Source: Stieleria tagensis
GTDB lineage: Bacteria; Planctomycetota; Planctomycetia; Pirellulales; Pirellulaceae
Length of the DNA stretch: 64,000 bases
NCBI RefSeq assembly: GCF_024129865.1
Contig: NZ_JAMYFE010000007.1
Location: 1 to 64,000, forward strand
Direction of reading: 5' to 3'
This document shows positions 19,665 through 28,975 of this stretch, piece by piece. The notes below the pieces were generated by a model. The model made no database searches. It saw nothing but the letters and a program-made list of their open reading frames with translations, and was not told the origin of the DNA. Position 1 is the stretch's first letter; every line of letters starts with the position of its first letter. The position numbers and the translations under genes were made by a program.

Positions 19665-22600
19665 ATGCGAATGACGAACCGATCAATTTTTTGCTTCGCC
19701 GCCAGTGCCCTGCTCTGCCTCGCGCTCAGTTTCGCCGCACGACCGACCACCGCCGGGCCGCCCTGGTTGCAGCGGATCGTCCACCCGCTCGCCGGGCACG
19801 GCAAAAAACCTGCGACCTGCCAAGATAACGCCGTTGAAACCCTGGCCGAAAACATCGACTGGCTGGAACACCAGATCGATCGCTATGGAACCATCGTCGC
19901 CAAAAGTCCCGACGTCTGGGGCGAAGCTCGACTGACCAAGTACCGCCAGGAAGTGGAACAACAACTCTCCGATGAGGTCGGCCAGTTCGACGAAAACCGC
20001 TTGAGCGGCGCTTCGTTCGTCCGCGATCAAGCGCTGTTGGCAGCGGCCGTCGGCGTCGGTTCCGGCACCAATGCTCCCGACGCTACGAACCTGCTGGGAA
20101 CCAGCCAGCAAACCAGTATTAGCATCGACATGCAAAACGATCCGCTGGTCGGTGGATTCGGACTCTCCAGCGATAGCACAAGCCTGTTCGCAGGTGCGCT
20201 AAAACTGGAACAGACCGCCGTCTTGGACCAGCACAAACGCTACTTGGATCATCTCTCGGAACTGCGGCGAATCAACGAAGGCGATGACACCTCGGATTCG
20301 CCCGGCTACAGCATCAACTTGGTGCGATTGCCGATCTCGGTGTTACCGGGCACCTACAGCAAGCAGGGGCATGGCGCCGAAATCACCGTTTCTGCATCGA
20401 TGCAACTCGGCGAAGATCTGCTGCCGTCACTCTACCGTGACCTAGTCGTCAACGACCTGATCGACCAACTCGCACTGCCGCTGACCCGATTTCTAAACAG
20501 TGACCCTCAATTTGTTTCCGAGTTGCTAGATCATTTCCAACGCTACGAACAAACCATCGGCAAACTCAATGCGCTGCTGTCCACTGGCTACCTGGTGACG
20601 GACGATCCGGAACTGATCGATTATCTGATTGCCAAGGCCAACGAAAACGGCCTGGACATCACTCGATTCGAATTCTTTCGCCTGATGCCAAACGCATTCG
20701 TGGTTCAAGGCCGCCTTGATTTCCAATCGGCCCCGCGATTCATCGACGAGTTCAATGAACTGGTGGGCTATTTCGAAAAACTAGAGCATCAAGTCGACAG
20801 CCAGAAACATGCCGGCATGGTGCAACGCCAGCCGTCTGACACGGAACTGGTGCCTGCCATGCCAATGGTCATGTCCGTATCCGATCACGCCTACAGCAAT
20901 GCTAAACGCCAATTCCAACAGATCAGCGACACCTACGGATCCAAGCAACCGACCGTCGATGAATCTGAAGCACTTGACCAAGCACCCGAACGAAACGCTG
21001 CCCAGAGCCTGGAATTGCCGGTTCACCAAATCCAAGAGCTAACCGCCGGGCTGAAGAACTTCTTGGCTTCAGAAAGTGCAATCGTCAGCGACGGCAACTC
21101 GCTGACGCGGCGTTCGCAGATGCCAGTTCCGCCGACCCAGTTGATCGAAGTCTACGGGATCGAAGCACTCGGGCATCTGGCCGTTGAATCCCATCGAGCG
21201 TTCCGGCGCAATTTGCTGAATCGTGAAATCGTGCACATCACGGACATGCAATCGTTTTTGCGAGAGGAAATCCAGGCGGCCTATGAAATGTTGTCGCGAC
21301 CACCGATGCAACACCTGTGGACGTCAATGGATGTCTCCGGCGACGCGCTACCCTTTTCAGATCTCGTTCGACTACGACGTGAACAGGAAATCGCCCAACG
21401 GCGCCAATGGGTGATGGATCAATTGGCGGACGACCAATCACACCGGGCTAGCGAAACGCTGGTCTGGGGCATCTATGTGCTGTCCCGATTGCTGAACGAC
21501 CGGCTGATCGATGACATGCAGCAATACCAAATCGACCAGGTTTGCGGCGTTGAACCGTCGCAGTGGCTGACTTTCTATGGGCCCGATCCGTCACCGCAAG
21601 CCCGCGACGCGTTTAACGCCTATGTCACTGCTCGCTGGCCGCTCAAGATCTTTACGATCGATCCGATGGTCACCGAACAGAACATTGCCGATTCGGCATC
21701 CATCTATCGACAAATGCAATTTGCAACGGCGATCGCGGTTGCCAGTGGCGAGATCGGCGCCAACGGCGCGATGCGATTTGTCCGGCAGTTGCAGCGTGAC
21801 ATGGCAACCATCGATGTCAATCGAACCGTCGTCGGATTTGCACACGGCGAAGACACCTTTGGTTGGCGTTTCTACCCGCGGTTCCAAACGGCCGCCGTCC
21901 AGAATAACGCCGTCACCCTGCTACGCGATCTGGTCGTCGGCGGACCGACCGATCGCCAACTACTACGCGAACGTGAACTCGAACCCGGGATGCGAGAGTG
22001 TATCGCCGTGATCCTGGCGCCCTCCTTCATCAGTGGCGTCACACTCGATACGCGCACGAATTGGTTCCGCCTGGACAAACCCTCGCATTCGGCACTGTCG
22101 ATGAAGCAAATCACCGAACTCAGCCGCGCGATCACGCAAATGCGAATCGCCGCGGAAACCTGTATCAGCCGTCCGGACCTCTATCGTGGCGGCGAAACCG
22201 ATCGCATGCTACGGCGCGTCGCTCAACTCGATCGCGAATTGCCCCTGCAAACACTCAGCTGTCAAATCCCAGAATCCAATACGCTGGGCGGCTTTGAAAT
22301 TTTCAGCAGTGGCACTCGTGAATTGGGCCCCGAACTGCTGGGTTGGTATGGCAGTCCCGGGTATGACCCCGACGTCGACGACCAAGTGTTCTTTCTGGTT
22401 GGCGACAACTTCAGTGTCCATGAAACGAAGCTGATCGCGGGCACCAAGGCCCCCAAGTCGCTGTCATTGCTCAGCCGACAAATCATGCAGGTCACTCTTC
22501 CCCGTGGACTGCCAGTGGTCGATGACGAACGACTGGGCATCGTCTACCAAGACCGCGACGATCAACCACAATCGGTCAACAGCTATCGCGGATTCATCGA

Positions 22601-23171
22601 TGCACATGTGGCGACGCCGTATGGCGTCAGCGGTCATCTATTGATCCCGGTGATTCGTAAAGACCACTGTGGATGCGACACGAACCTCTGCGCCCCGGTG
22701 TTGGCCAATTCCTCCGCAACCGTGATCGTGCCGCTGAAAATCAAAGACGATGCATACGTACCGGCGGCCCCACTGATCACACCCGACGGCGGACTGGCGA
22801 TCATTGATGTCGCCGCCGGTAACGGACTGACCAGCAACACCGAGACCGCGACGATCACCCTGCACCCGATGCATGCCGGCAACCAATTGCCGCCGATCGT
22901 TTTTGAAGACGTGACCTCGGTCGGCACGTCGTACTCGATCGGATTGCCGCAATTGGTTAGCGCCGTTGGCACCTCCGGAACGCTAACCAAAAGTCTGGGT
23001 GCTTACATGGCCTGGCTATGTAACGCGGTCCAGGCATCTGGCAAAGACGCCACGCCGATTTTCGAGAACGACACCGAACTGACCGTGACCGCAACCATCG
23101 CCCTCGGCGACGGCCCCACCGTCCCCGTCCAAGGTGAATCAAAGTTGTTAATCAAAACGGTGCTTCGCTAA
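19665..23171 (+). CDS. Large exported protein of unknown function
   Basis: 1168 residues starting with a clear signal peptide (basic MRMTNRS, hydrophobic core, cleavage near TTAGPP). No further membrane segments are obvious, so it is probably secreted or periplasmic. It has a long helical first half (repeated EHQ/LEHQ and RY-rich stretches). The C-terminal part is beta-rich with a small cysteine cluster (DHCGCDTNLCAP) and repeated VIVPLKIKDDAYVPAAPL-like strands. I do not recognise a family. The ATG at 19665 has AGGCGG four bases upstream; the ATG at 19671 is an alternative. It stands alone with no operon partner. Codon use looks like its neighbours', so recent transfer is not suggested. Confidence 0.7.
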   Translation: MRMTNRSIFCFAASALLCLALSFAARPTTAGPPWLQRIVHPLAGHGKKPATCQDNAVETLAENIDWLEHQIDRYGTIVAKSPDVWGEARLTKYRQEVEQQLSDEVGQFDENRLSGASFVRDQALLAAAVGVGSGTNAPDATNLLGTSQQTSISIDMQNDPLVGGFGLSSDSTSLFAGALKLEQTAVLDQHKRYLDHLSELRRINEGDDTSDSPGYSINLVRLPISVLPGTYSKQGHGAEITVSASMQLGEDLLPSLYRDLVVNDLIDQLALPLTRFLNSDPQFVSELLDHFQRYEQTIGKLNALLSTGYLVTDDPELIDYLIAKANENGLDITRFEFFRLMPNAFVVQGRLDFQSAPRFIDEFNELVGYFEKLEHQVDSQKHAGMVQRQPSDTELVPAMPMVMSVSDHAYSNAKRQFQQISDTYGSKQPTVDESEALDQAPERNAAQSLELPVHQIQELTAGLKNFLASESAIVSDGNSLTRRSQMPVPPTQLIEVYGIEALGHLAVESHRAFRRNLLNREIVHITDMQSFLREEIQAAYEMLSRPPMQHLWTSMDVSGDALPFSDLVRLRREQEIAQRRQWVMDQLADDQSHRASETLVWGIYVLSRLLNDRLIDDMQQYQIDQVCGVEPSQWLTFYGPDPSPQARDAFNAYVTARWPLKIFTIDPMVTEQNIADSASIYRQMQFATAIAVASGEIGANGAMRFVRQLQRDMATIDVNRTVVGFAHGEDTFGWRFYPRFQTAAVQNNAVTLLRDLVVGGPTDRQLLRERELEPGMRECIAVILAPSFISGVTLDTRTNWFRLDKPSHSALSMKQITELSRAITQMRIAAETCISRPDLYRGGETDRMLRRVAQLDRELPLQTLSCQIPESNTLGGFEIFSSGTRELGPELLGWYGSPGYDPDVDDQVFFLVGDNFSVHETKLIAGTKAPKSLSLLSRQIMQVTLPRGLPVVDDERLGIVYQDRDDQPQSVNSYRGFIDAHVATPYGVSGHLLIPVIRKDHCGCDTNLCAPVLANSSATVIVPLKIKDDAYVPAAPLITPDGGLAIIDVAAGNGLTSNTETATITLHPMHAGNQLPPIVFEDVTSVGTSYSIGLPQLVSAVGTSGTLTKSLGAYMAWLCNAVQASGKDATPIFENDTELTVTATIALGDGPTVPVQGESKLLIKTVLR

Positions 23172-23204
23172 GCATCATTGAAAGATTCACTAACAGTGCT
23201 CCCC

Positions 23205-23257
23205 GTAGCCCTGCCGGCCCGGGTTCAGATCGACTGAATCCTGGCGGATCCAGCTAC
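23205..23257. repeat. Imperfect 53-nt palindrome, GTAGC...GCTAC family
   Basis: The element begins GTAGCCCTGCC and ends GGCGGATCCAGCTAC, forming a long imperfect hairpin. It has the same length and outline as 46421-46473, which begins GTAGCTGGCCCC and ends GGCGGGCCCAGCTAC. It starts 34 bases after the stop of the large secreted protein, so it could stabilise or end that transcript. Confidence 0.7.
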
Positions 23258-23305
23258 GACACTGATTCGTTATAAAAAAGTGTCCCCTAAAGTCACACCT
23301 TTGCC

Positions 23306-23731
23306 TTAGCCACGGTCGCGAAGTTGCCGCTTCAAGTCTTGTTCCATCGCAGCGAGATCGTCCAAAGTTCGCGTTCTCAACTGATCAACAGTTGATTCGT
23401 GATTTCCAACAAGTGATTGCAAAAGCTGAACGCGACCGATTGCCTTCCCACGTTCCTCACCACGGGCCTCACCACGTTCCTCACCGCGGGCCTCTGCGGC
23501 TTCGAGACGTGCTTGTTCGTCACGTTGCATTTTCAAACGGGATTCGTAGTATCGTTTCTCTTCTGGGTTTCGGGCAATCATTTCCAACACTCCTATCGCT
23601 TCGGTAAAGACCGGATCAGGTAACAGACGACGAAGTTCGTCTGGAGTGGAAGACACCGCAAATCGGAAAAAGTGAATCCACTGGCAGATCGGGTCTGACT
23701 CAAGGCTATTATCTGTGTCCGGATGGTACTC
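23306..23731 (-). pseudogene. C-terminal remnant of an Rpn-family nuclease (PD-(D/E)XK transposase-like)
   Basis: The reading frame contains SDPICQWIHFFRFAVSS, PDPVFTEAIGVLEMIARNPEE, and YYESRLKMQRDEQARLE, followed by an RGEERGEARGEERG-type repeat. That is the normal C-terminal layout of Rpn/YhgA-like recombination-promoting nucleases (about 300 residues). The catalytic N-terminal two-thirds is absent. The open frame ends at an in-frame TGA just beyond 23731, and the only good start is a GTG at 23656 giving 116 residues. I therefore read it as a decayed copy rather than a working gene. It lies between a palindrome and short GTTTAACCGACG repeats (23741-23752, 23790-23801), consistent with a decay zone. 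Confidence 0.7.
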
Positions 23732-23853
23732 ACTTCAGCAGTTTAACCGACGAGAGCCTAACGGTGTCGGACGTTCCGTCTCCCGAGCGGTTTAACCGAC
23801 GCTGTTCGCTAGGATACCTGTTCTGCTACAACCCAGACTCAACGATAGGTGGA

Positions 23854-26800
23854 CTATTCCTTCACGCGGAACTGCAGCACGGACTGCTTCTCCTGCTGGC
23901 CGCTTAAGGTGAATCGTTTTGTTTGTCGACTTGCAGACGAACGCCCCAGATCACGAACCAGCGTGACCAGGACTTCGGTCGGTGCGCTGGTACGATTCTG
24001 ATCCGATCGAAAATACCTGGCCTGGACCTTGTACTCGCCACTCGGCGCGGTCGCCAGCGTGTACATCTCGGGACCAAACCCCTGCGTGATGTCGGCCGTC
24101 ATCTGACCACCGGACGCCGTCGATTTGTGCTTGTAGAAACACTCCTCTCCGCTGGGTTCGATGATGTGTAAATCGACGTCGGTACGGTCGGTGTTCCAAT
24201 GCATGATCACACTGACGTCCACGCCCTGGGCGGCCACTTGCGTGCGCAGTTGACGCAACCGGGCGCGGGCGTAACCGGATAACTGGCCGTCGTCGGCATC
24301 CATCTGCTCCAGCAAATTCAGCAATTCAACCTTGGCGATTTGCGGGGCGCTGGACCAACGCTCGTTCCAATTTCCACCATTGACCAATTCGTAACAGACA
24401 ACTGCCGAATCAGTTTCGCCGGACTCGGCCAATGCTCGTGCCAGCAACATCAGACATTGCGGCTGGTAGGGTCGGGCCTGAGCGATTCGCCAGAGCAACG
24501 GAACGGCCTGATCGCCGCGATTCCACTCGAGCGCCCGAAAAGCCACGCTGCGCAAGGTGTCGATATCCGATGGTTTGGCTTCCACCAGCGTGCTGGCAAC
24601 TTTGATCGCGTCATCGGCACCAAAGCGAATCAGCATCTGGTCCGCGGCCGACATCACCCCTTCGAAACTGGGCGTGTCGATCGCCAATTCGTCCAAATAG
24701 TTTGGCTCGAACTCGCTTTTCAAATAACTGCGGCACTGCAACGGTCGCGGCAAGAAGCCAAACGAGTCGGCCGGCATTTGATCCACCGCCAACCGCAGCG
24801 CGGTCGATGGCTTCAATAGCGATGCCGACTGCAAGGATTCAATCCAGTCGACGAATCGATCTCGCGAAGCTGCGGATGCGGTGGTGTCGTTTACTTGTTG
24901 GGCATCGATCACCGCAGACACCGACGTGCTGGCGATCACCAACTGGTCTTCCTCCGGCGCCACATTCACACCGAACCGTTGATAATCCTGTTCCGATTCC
25001 AACATCACCATCGAACAGGTCCGTCCGGGCACACGAAAGTGGCGCGCGAATGCAACGGTGATCTCTTCGAGTTCCGTGGAATACGGTTCCAACTGGTCGA
25101 CCGCGATGCCACCGTACAGTCTGGCCGCAGCCGGGGATTTGACCTCCAATTTGGGATCGATCGTCACCGTCTGTGACTCACTGCCACGCTGGAACACCAG
25201 TTCGATCGGTCCTTGCAACGGGCCGCGTCCGGCGACGACCAAGGGCTGTCCTGGGTAGATCGTTTTGGATCCGCCCTGAATCAAGACTTCATCAGCTCCC
25301 TCGGCCGAGGCTGTCGTTAATTTCCAGGGACGGCTGCGGTGAGCCACCGCGGCGGTTTCGTATTCGTTGGCGTCGGCCACGGTGAACACCGCCCCGTCAC
25401 TGGCGTCGGCCAACAATCGCATCACCGCGCGATCACTGGGTTGACCGGCGAACGGATACGTGAACAGAGCACCGCCAGCGTTTTCAGCGGATGATTGACG
25501 CAGCGTTCCGGCCAGTGTTGGCAAATCCGTCGCCCCCCAGGTCGCCGCCGCATCACTTAGCAAAAACAAGTTTGCCCGCGGCTGTGGTTTGTCGGTCGGC
25601 CGGCTCCAACGCGGCGCCGTCGCTTCCACCAACGCCGCATGCAGATCGGTCGCTCCTTCCAAGGCCAAATCGTCGGCCAACGTCAGGAACGCCGTCAAGC
25701 TTTCATCATCGTTGGCGACGAACCGTTCCTGCCACCAGCGTTGCTGCACATTGAACATCAGTACCGCGAACTGATCGATCGAGTCTCGATTGCGGCGTAG
25801 GATCTGTTCCAACAGCGCCAACCGCTTGGAAAACGCTTCCGGGCGATCACTCCACGACGTGTCCAACAGGAACACGGCGCGGCGGCTGTCGACCTTGGCA
25901 TCCTGCTGCGGCAAATCTGCGATCACACGGGTCGCAAAGTAATCACCGCCGGCGGGATCAGAATGTTTGATGACGACCGATTCGGTTCCCGACAGGCGTG
26001 CCGTGTAGTCGCGGGGGGCAGCGTCCTCGAATCGATAGTACGCGCGGCCGCCGGACACAAACGGATCCGTATCCGGCGTGATCGTGGCGCTCGTTCCGGC
26101 TGCCGCAACGATGTCAAACTCCACTCGTCCGCCGGCTTCATCCTCCGGCAAGTCCAGCTGGAACAATCGATCCAATCCGCCATCGTCATCTGCCACGTCG
26201 GCCAAGGTGACGTCATAGCCGACAACGATTCGATGCAACTTGCCGGGCATCAGCGGAAAGACTTTGGTTTGAAAGATGCCGGGACCGGCCCATTCGACCA
26301 AGGCCGGATCGACGCGGCGGCGAACGGTTTCCTCATAGGCCAGCGCCGCTTTTTGTCGCGGAGCAACATAGGCCGTTTTCACATCAGCAAAGGTCGAATT
26401 GGATTCCGATTTGTACTGGGGATCCCGCGCCCGCCGCGCCAAGTCCGATCCGATCGATGCGGTCTGCTTGCGCAGCGCCGACACCGCTTGAGAAACCTTG
26501 TCGACGGCAGCGTCGTCGGTCTCTTCACCCGGCTTACCGGTCGTTCGGGTCGCCGGCGATGCCCGAGGCACACTCAGGTTGGTCGGCCCGAACGCAAAAT
26601 AGTGCAGCGCGGCATCGTCGGGCAATCGCAATAGGAATTGCCCCTCGAGCTGTTGGGCCCGGTCGTTGTAGTAATACAGATCGAACATCACACGGGCTCG
26701 AAAACCGTCGATACGGACGTAGGTGTCGCGAGCGGCCAACAGCAAGTCGTCGTGTTGTCCAATACTCAGCCGAGCCCGGTTGGTGGCCGCCGAAGCCGGT

Positions 26801-28281
26801 TTCCAGGGCTTCGGTGTTGCTTCCGATTCCTTCCTTTCAGACAGGCGCCTTTCCGAGCCTCCCTTGGCCAGCTGACGTTTTGCATCGGCGTCCTGGGTAC
26901 GCCTGGTCTCGCTCAGCTGCTGCTGGACCGGTTGAGGGTCATCCACGTCAAAGTCCACAGCCGGCGATGCGAATTCGTCGGTGGGCGATGCTTCGTCGAT
27001 CGCCGCGCTGGGCGGCTGGACAGCAGCATATCGGGGTTGCGACCGTCGCAACTGCGCTCGCCCACGTTCCAGACCGAGAGAGTCACCAGACTGCCGGGCG
27101 CCAGATTCAAACAGTTCAGTCTGCATCTCTCGATTGACATCAGCCTCCGCTTCCGATTGCAATTCAGGCGCTCTATCGAACCCCAAGAATTGACTTTCCG
27201 CAGCCACGGGCGAGCGTGCTGAGATTTCCGGCTGCGAGGCACCTGCCATCCCCCCTCGCATCATCATGTCCATCCCCATCTCCATATTCAACTCATCAGA
27301 TCCGTACATGTCATTCATCGGCTGCACGCCATCCATCGCCATTGCACCTCGACTGGTCGCATTGGCACTGCTCCCTCCACTGACACCGAACATATTTTCG
27401 ACCTCGGCTTCGTCCCAGGATGGATCCGCCTGCGGTGGGCCGGCGGGTTGAGGGCTGCGATAACGCCTGGACATTTCACGCGGTCGTTGTGGGGTCGCCT
27501 GTTGCGGAACAGGCTCTCGCGGCGCGGCGAGCCGCAACTCAACGGACTCAGCGTCTGCCATCGCTGGTGCTGGTGCTGGTGTAGTGGCTGGCGCCAGCGC
27601 AGTGGCCGGTGAATCGAGGGCAAACGATTCTGTCCGCAGTTGCTGCACAGCCGGCTGATCGATGCGGTCACTCAGTTCTGGCGAATAGGCCAGGGTCGCC
27701 GCCGGCCGACCCAATTCGACGGCCCCTCCCCTGCCCTCGCCTCGGCCGGCGGGGTTTTCAATGATCGCTTCCGACGGTGAGTCCGACGTCGCGGCATCCG
27801 CTGCAGATAACTGTAGCGATTCGGATTCTCGCTTGTCCGCTGCTTGCTGATTTGCCGAAGATTCATGGACCGTGGGCACACCGCTCATGGTCACCGGTAA
27901 CGCGACGGGTCTGCGAAAGGCAAAGAAAGAAATTCCGACGGCATACAAGAGCAATGCCGCCATCGCCAATCGCCGCCAGGTCGCACGCCCACTTGATTCG
28001 CCCTGTGGCAGTGCTGTGGTGACGTTTGCGCCGGACGCTGCCGCGGCAGCATCCACTTCGGCCAATTGCTGGTCAGTCAAACGATCAGCAGCGGCCTGAG
28101 AATCGTCGTCGGCCCCGGGAGCCAGTACACTCTGCAGTGCAGCCATTGTTTCCCGCAGCCCGTCGACGTGCCGCCGAAGCTCCGCCGACTGCTCGATCGC
28201 CGCGTCGACTTCCGCCCGCTCGGTGGGCTGCAATTCGTCGCATAAGTACGCCGTCAGGCGAGGATCATTTTTATCAATCAT
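23854..28281 (-). CDS. Anti-sigma-like membrane protein with VIT, vWA and DUF2135-like domains
   Basis: 1475 residues. The N-terminus (DPRLTAYLCDELQPTERAEVD, then AAIEQSAELRRHVDGLRET) resembles the cytoplasmic part of zinc-free anti-sigma factors. One membrane helix follows (about 99-122, RRLAMAALLLYAVGISFFAF). Outside there is a long low-complexity segment (about 130-500, rich in P, A, Q, S and M). A VIT-like domain starts near 505, and a vWA domain with D-T-S-W-S near 803 keeps the DxSxS metal site. The C-terminal section near 1365-1440 (VIMHWNTDRTDVDLHIIEPSGEECFY) fits DUF2135. The upstream ECF sigma gene is separated by 76 bases. I infer that the vWA part senses an envelope signal and controls the sigma factor; this is untested. 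Confidence 0.8.
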   Translation of the reverse strand: MIDKNDPRLTAYLCDELQPTERAEVDAAIEQSAELRRHVDGLRETMAALQSVLAPGADDDSQAAADRLTDQQLAEVDAAAAASGANVTTALPQGESSGRATWRRLAMAALLLYAVGISFFAFRRPVALPVTMSGVPTVHESSANQQAADKRESESLQLSAADAATSDSPSEAIIENPAGRGEGRGGAVELGRPAATLAYSPELSDRIDQPAVQQLRTESFALDSPATALAPATTPAPAPAMADAESVELRLAAPREPVPQQATPQRPREMSRRYRSPQPAGPPQADPSWDEAEVENMFGVSGGSSANATSRGAMAMDGVQPMNDMYGSDELNMEMGMDMMMRGGMAGASQPEISARSPVAAESQFLGFDRAPELQSEAEADVNREMQTELFESGARQSGDSLGLERGRAQLRRSQPRYAAVQPPSAAIDEASPTDEFASPAVDFDVDDPQPVQQQLSETRRTQDADAKRQLAKGGSERRLSERKESEATPKPWKPASAATNRARLSIGQHDDLLLAARDTYVRIDGFRARVMFDLYYYNDRAQQLEGQFLLRLPDDAALHYFAFGPTNLSVPRASPATRTTGKPGEETDDAAVDKVSQAVSALRKQTASIGSDLARRARDPQYKSESNSTFADVKTAYVAPRQKAALAYEETVRRRVDPALVEWAGPGIFQTKVFPLMPGKLHRIVVGYDVTLADVADDDGGLDRLFQLDLPEDEAGGRVEFDIVAAAGTSATITPDTDPFVSGGRAYYRFEDAAPRDYTARLSGTESVVIKHSDPAGGDYFATRVIADLPQQDAKVDSRRAVFLLDTSWSDRPEAFSKRLALLEQILRRNRDSIDQFAVLMFNVQQRWWQERFVANDDESLTAFLTLADDLALEGATDLHAALVEATAPRWSRPTDKPQPRANLFLLSDAAATWGATDLPTLAGTLRQSSAENAGGALFTYPFAGQPSDRAVMRLLADASDGAVFTVADANEYETAAVAHRSRPWKLTTASAEGADEVLIQGGSKTIYPGQPLVVAGRGPLQGPIELVFQRGSESQTVTIDPKLEVKSPAAARLYGGIAVDQLEPYSTELEEITVAFARHFRVPGRTCSMVMLESEQDYQRFGVNVAPEEDQLVIASTSVSAVIDAQQVNDTTASAASRDRFVDWIESLQSASLLKPSTALRLAVDQMPADSFGFLPRPLQCRSYLKSEFEPNYLDELAIDTPSFEGVMSAADQMLIRFGADDAIKVASTLVEAKPSDIDTLRSVAFRALEWNRGDQAVPLLWRIAQARPYQPQCLMLLARALAESGETDSAVVCYELVNGGNWNERWSSAPQIAKVELLNLLEQMDADDGQLSGYARARLRQLRTQVAAQGVDVSVIMHWNTDRTDVDLHIIEPSGEECFYKHKSTASGGQMTADITQGFGPEMYTLATAPSGEYKVQARYFRSDQNRTSAPTEVLVTLVRDLGRSSASRQTKRFTLSGQQEKQSVLQFRVKE

Positions 28282-28357
28282 CGATTCATTCCCCAGACAA
28301 ATATTGAAAGCACATGCATCAACCAGCCACTTCGGACACGACCGACAAAACTGCCGA

Positions 28358-28873
28358 TCACGTCTCCAGTCGCATCATCTGCTCTCGCAATTTGCCCAGT
28401 GCGGTATGCAATAAGTAGCCGACATTGCCTTCGGTTAAACCCGTCGCCTCGCTGATTTGGCGATAGGCCAGTCCCGAATGAAATCGCAAGCGGATCACCC
28501 GCTGTTGGTTCTCCGGCAACTCTTCGATCAGCCGCAGCACACAACTGCGGTCATCTTGGGCGGCCATCGCCAGCGAAGGGTCATTGCTGATCTCCGCCGA
28601 CTCCGCCGTTTCGGTGCTATGAGTCATCCGTCGTTCCTTCCGCAAGCGGTTCAGGGCGCTGTTGTGACAGACACGGAACAGCCAAGCGACTTCGCGGCCA
28701 GAGAGTCCTTCGGGCGACTGTTTGCACAATTGCAAAAAAGTCTCTTGGACGATGTCGCGGGCGGCATGTTCGTCGCGAACAATCGACCGCGCATAACGGA
28801 TCAGCGGTGATTGATGCAGCCGCACCAGATCCCGCACCCAGCTTTGTTTTTCGCTGCCGTGTTGGTCCGCCAT
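28358..28873 (-). CDS. ECF-family RNA polymerase sigma factor
   Basis: 171-residue sigma-70 family protein with region 2 (SPLIRYARSIVRDEHAARDIVQETFLQL, about residues 22-50, extended by WLFRVCHNSALNRLRKERR). Region 4 (LPENQQRVIRLRFHSGLAYRQISEATGLTEGNVGYLLHTALGKLRE) lies at about residues 118-163. Regions 1 and 3 are absent, as expected for an ECF factor. It precedes the giant anti-sigma-like protein on the same strand, so they form a likely sigma/anti-sigma unit. About 50 bases upstream of the ATG is a near-perfect 23-nt palindrome (28923-28945) that could be a regulatory site. The target promoters are unknown. Confidence 0.92.
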   Translation of the reverse strand: MADQHGSEKQSWVRDLVRLHQSPLIRYARSIVRDEHAARDIVQETFLQLCKQSPEGLSGREVAWLFRVCHNSALNRLRKERRMTHSTETAESAEISNDPSLAMAAQDDRSCVLRLIEELPENQQRVIRLRFHSGLAYRQISEATGLTEGNVGYLLHTALGKLREQMMRLET

Positions 28874-28922
28874 CGTCGCCTTGTTGTTCTGTGTCTATTC
28901 ACAAAACACCCGCCAACCGTTG

Positions 28923-28945
28923 TTCTTAGGAAGACTTCCCAAGAA
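28923..28945. promoter_or_regulatory. Near-perfect palindrome upstream of the ECF sigma gene
   Basis: TTCTTAGGAAG-A-CTTCCCAAGAA has 11-base arms with one mismatch and a single central base. It sits about 50 bases upstream of the sigma-factor ATG and 31 bases beyond the stop of the PQQ-propeller gene. The short loop and lack of a T-run argue for a protein-binding operator over a terminator. No regulator can be assigned. Confidence 0.35.
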
Positions 28946-28975
28946 TTTTCAAAAAGTCTTTCCGCCGCCGCGATT

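Noticed and set aside
19349-19855. Minus-strand frame covering the spacer before the large secreted protein
   Set aside because: It overlaps the opposite-strand signal peptide region, lacks a ribosome binding site and shows no domain; the spacer is better read as repeats.
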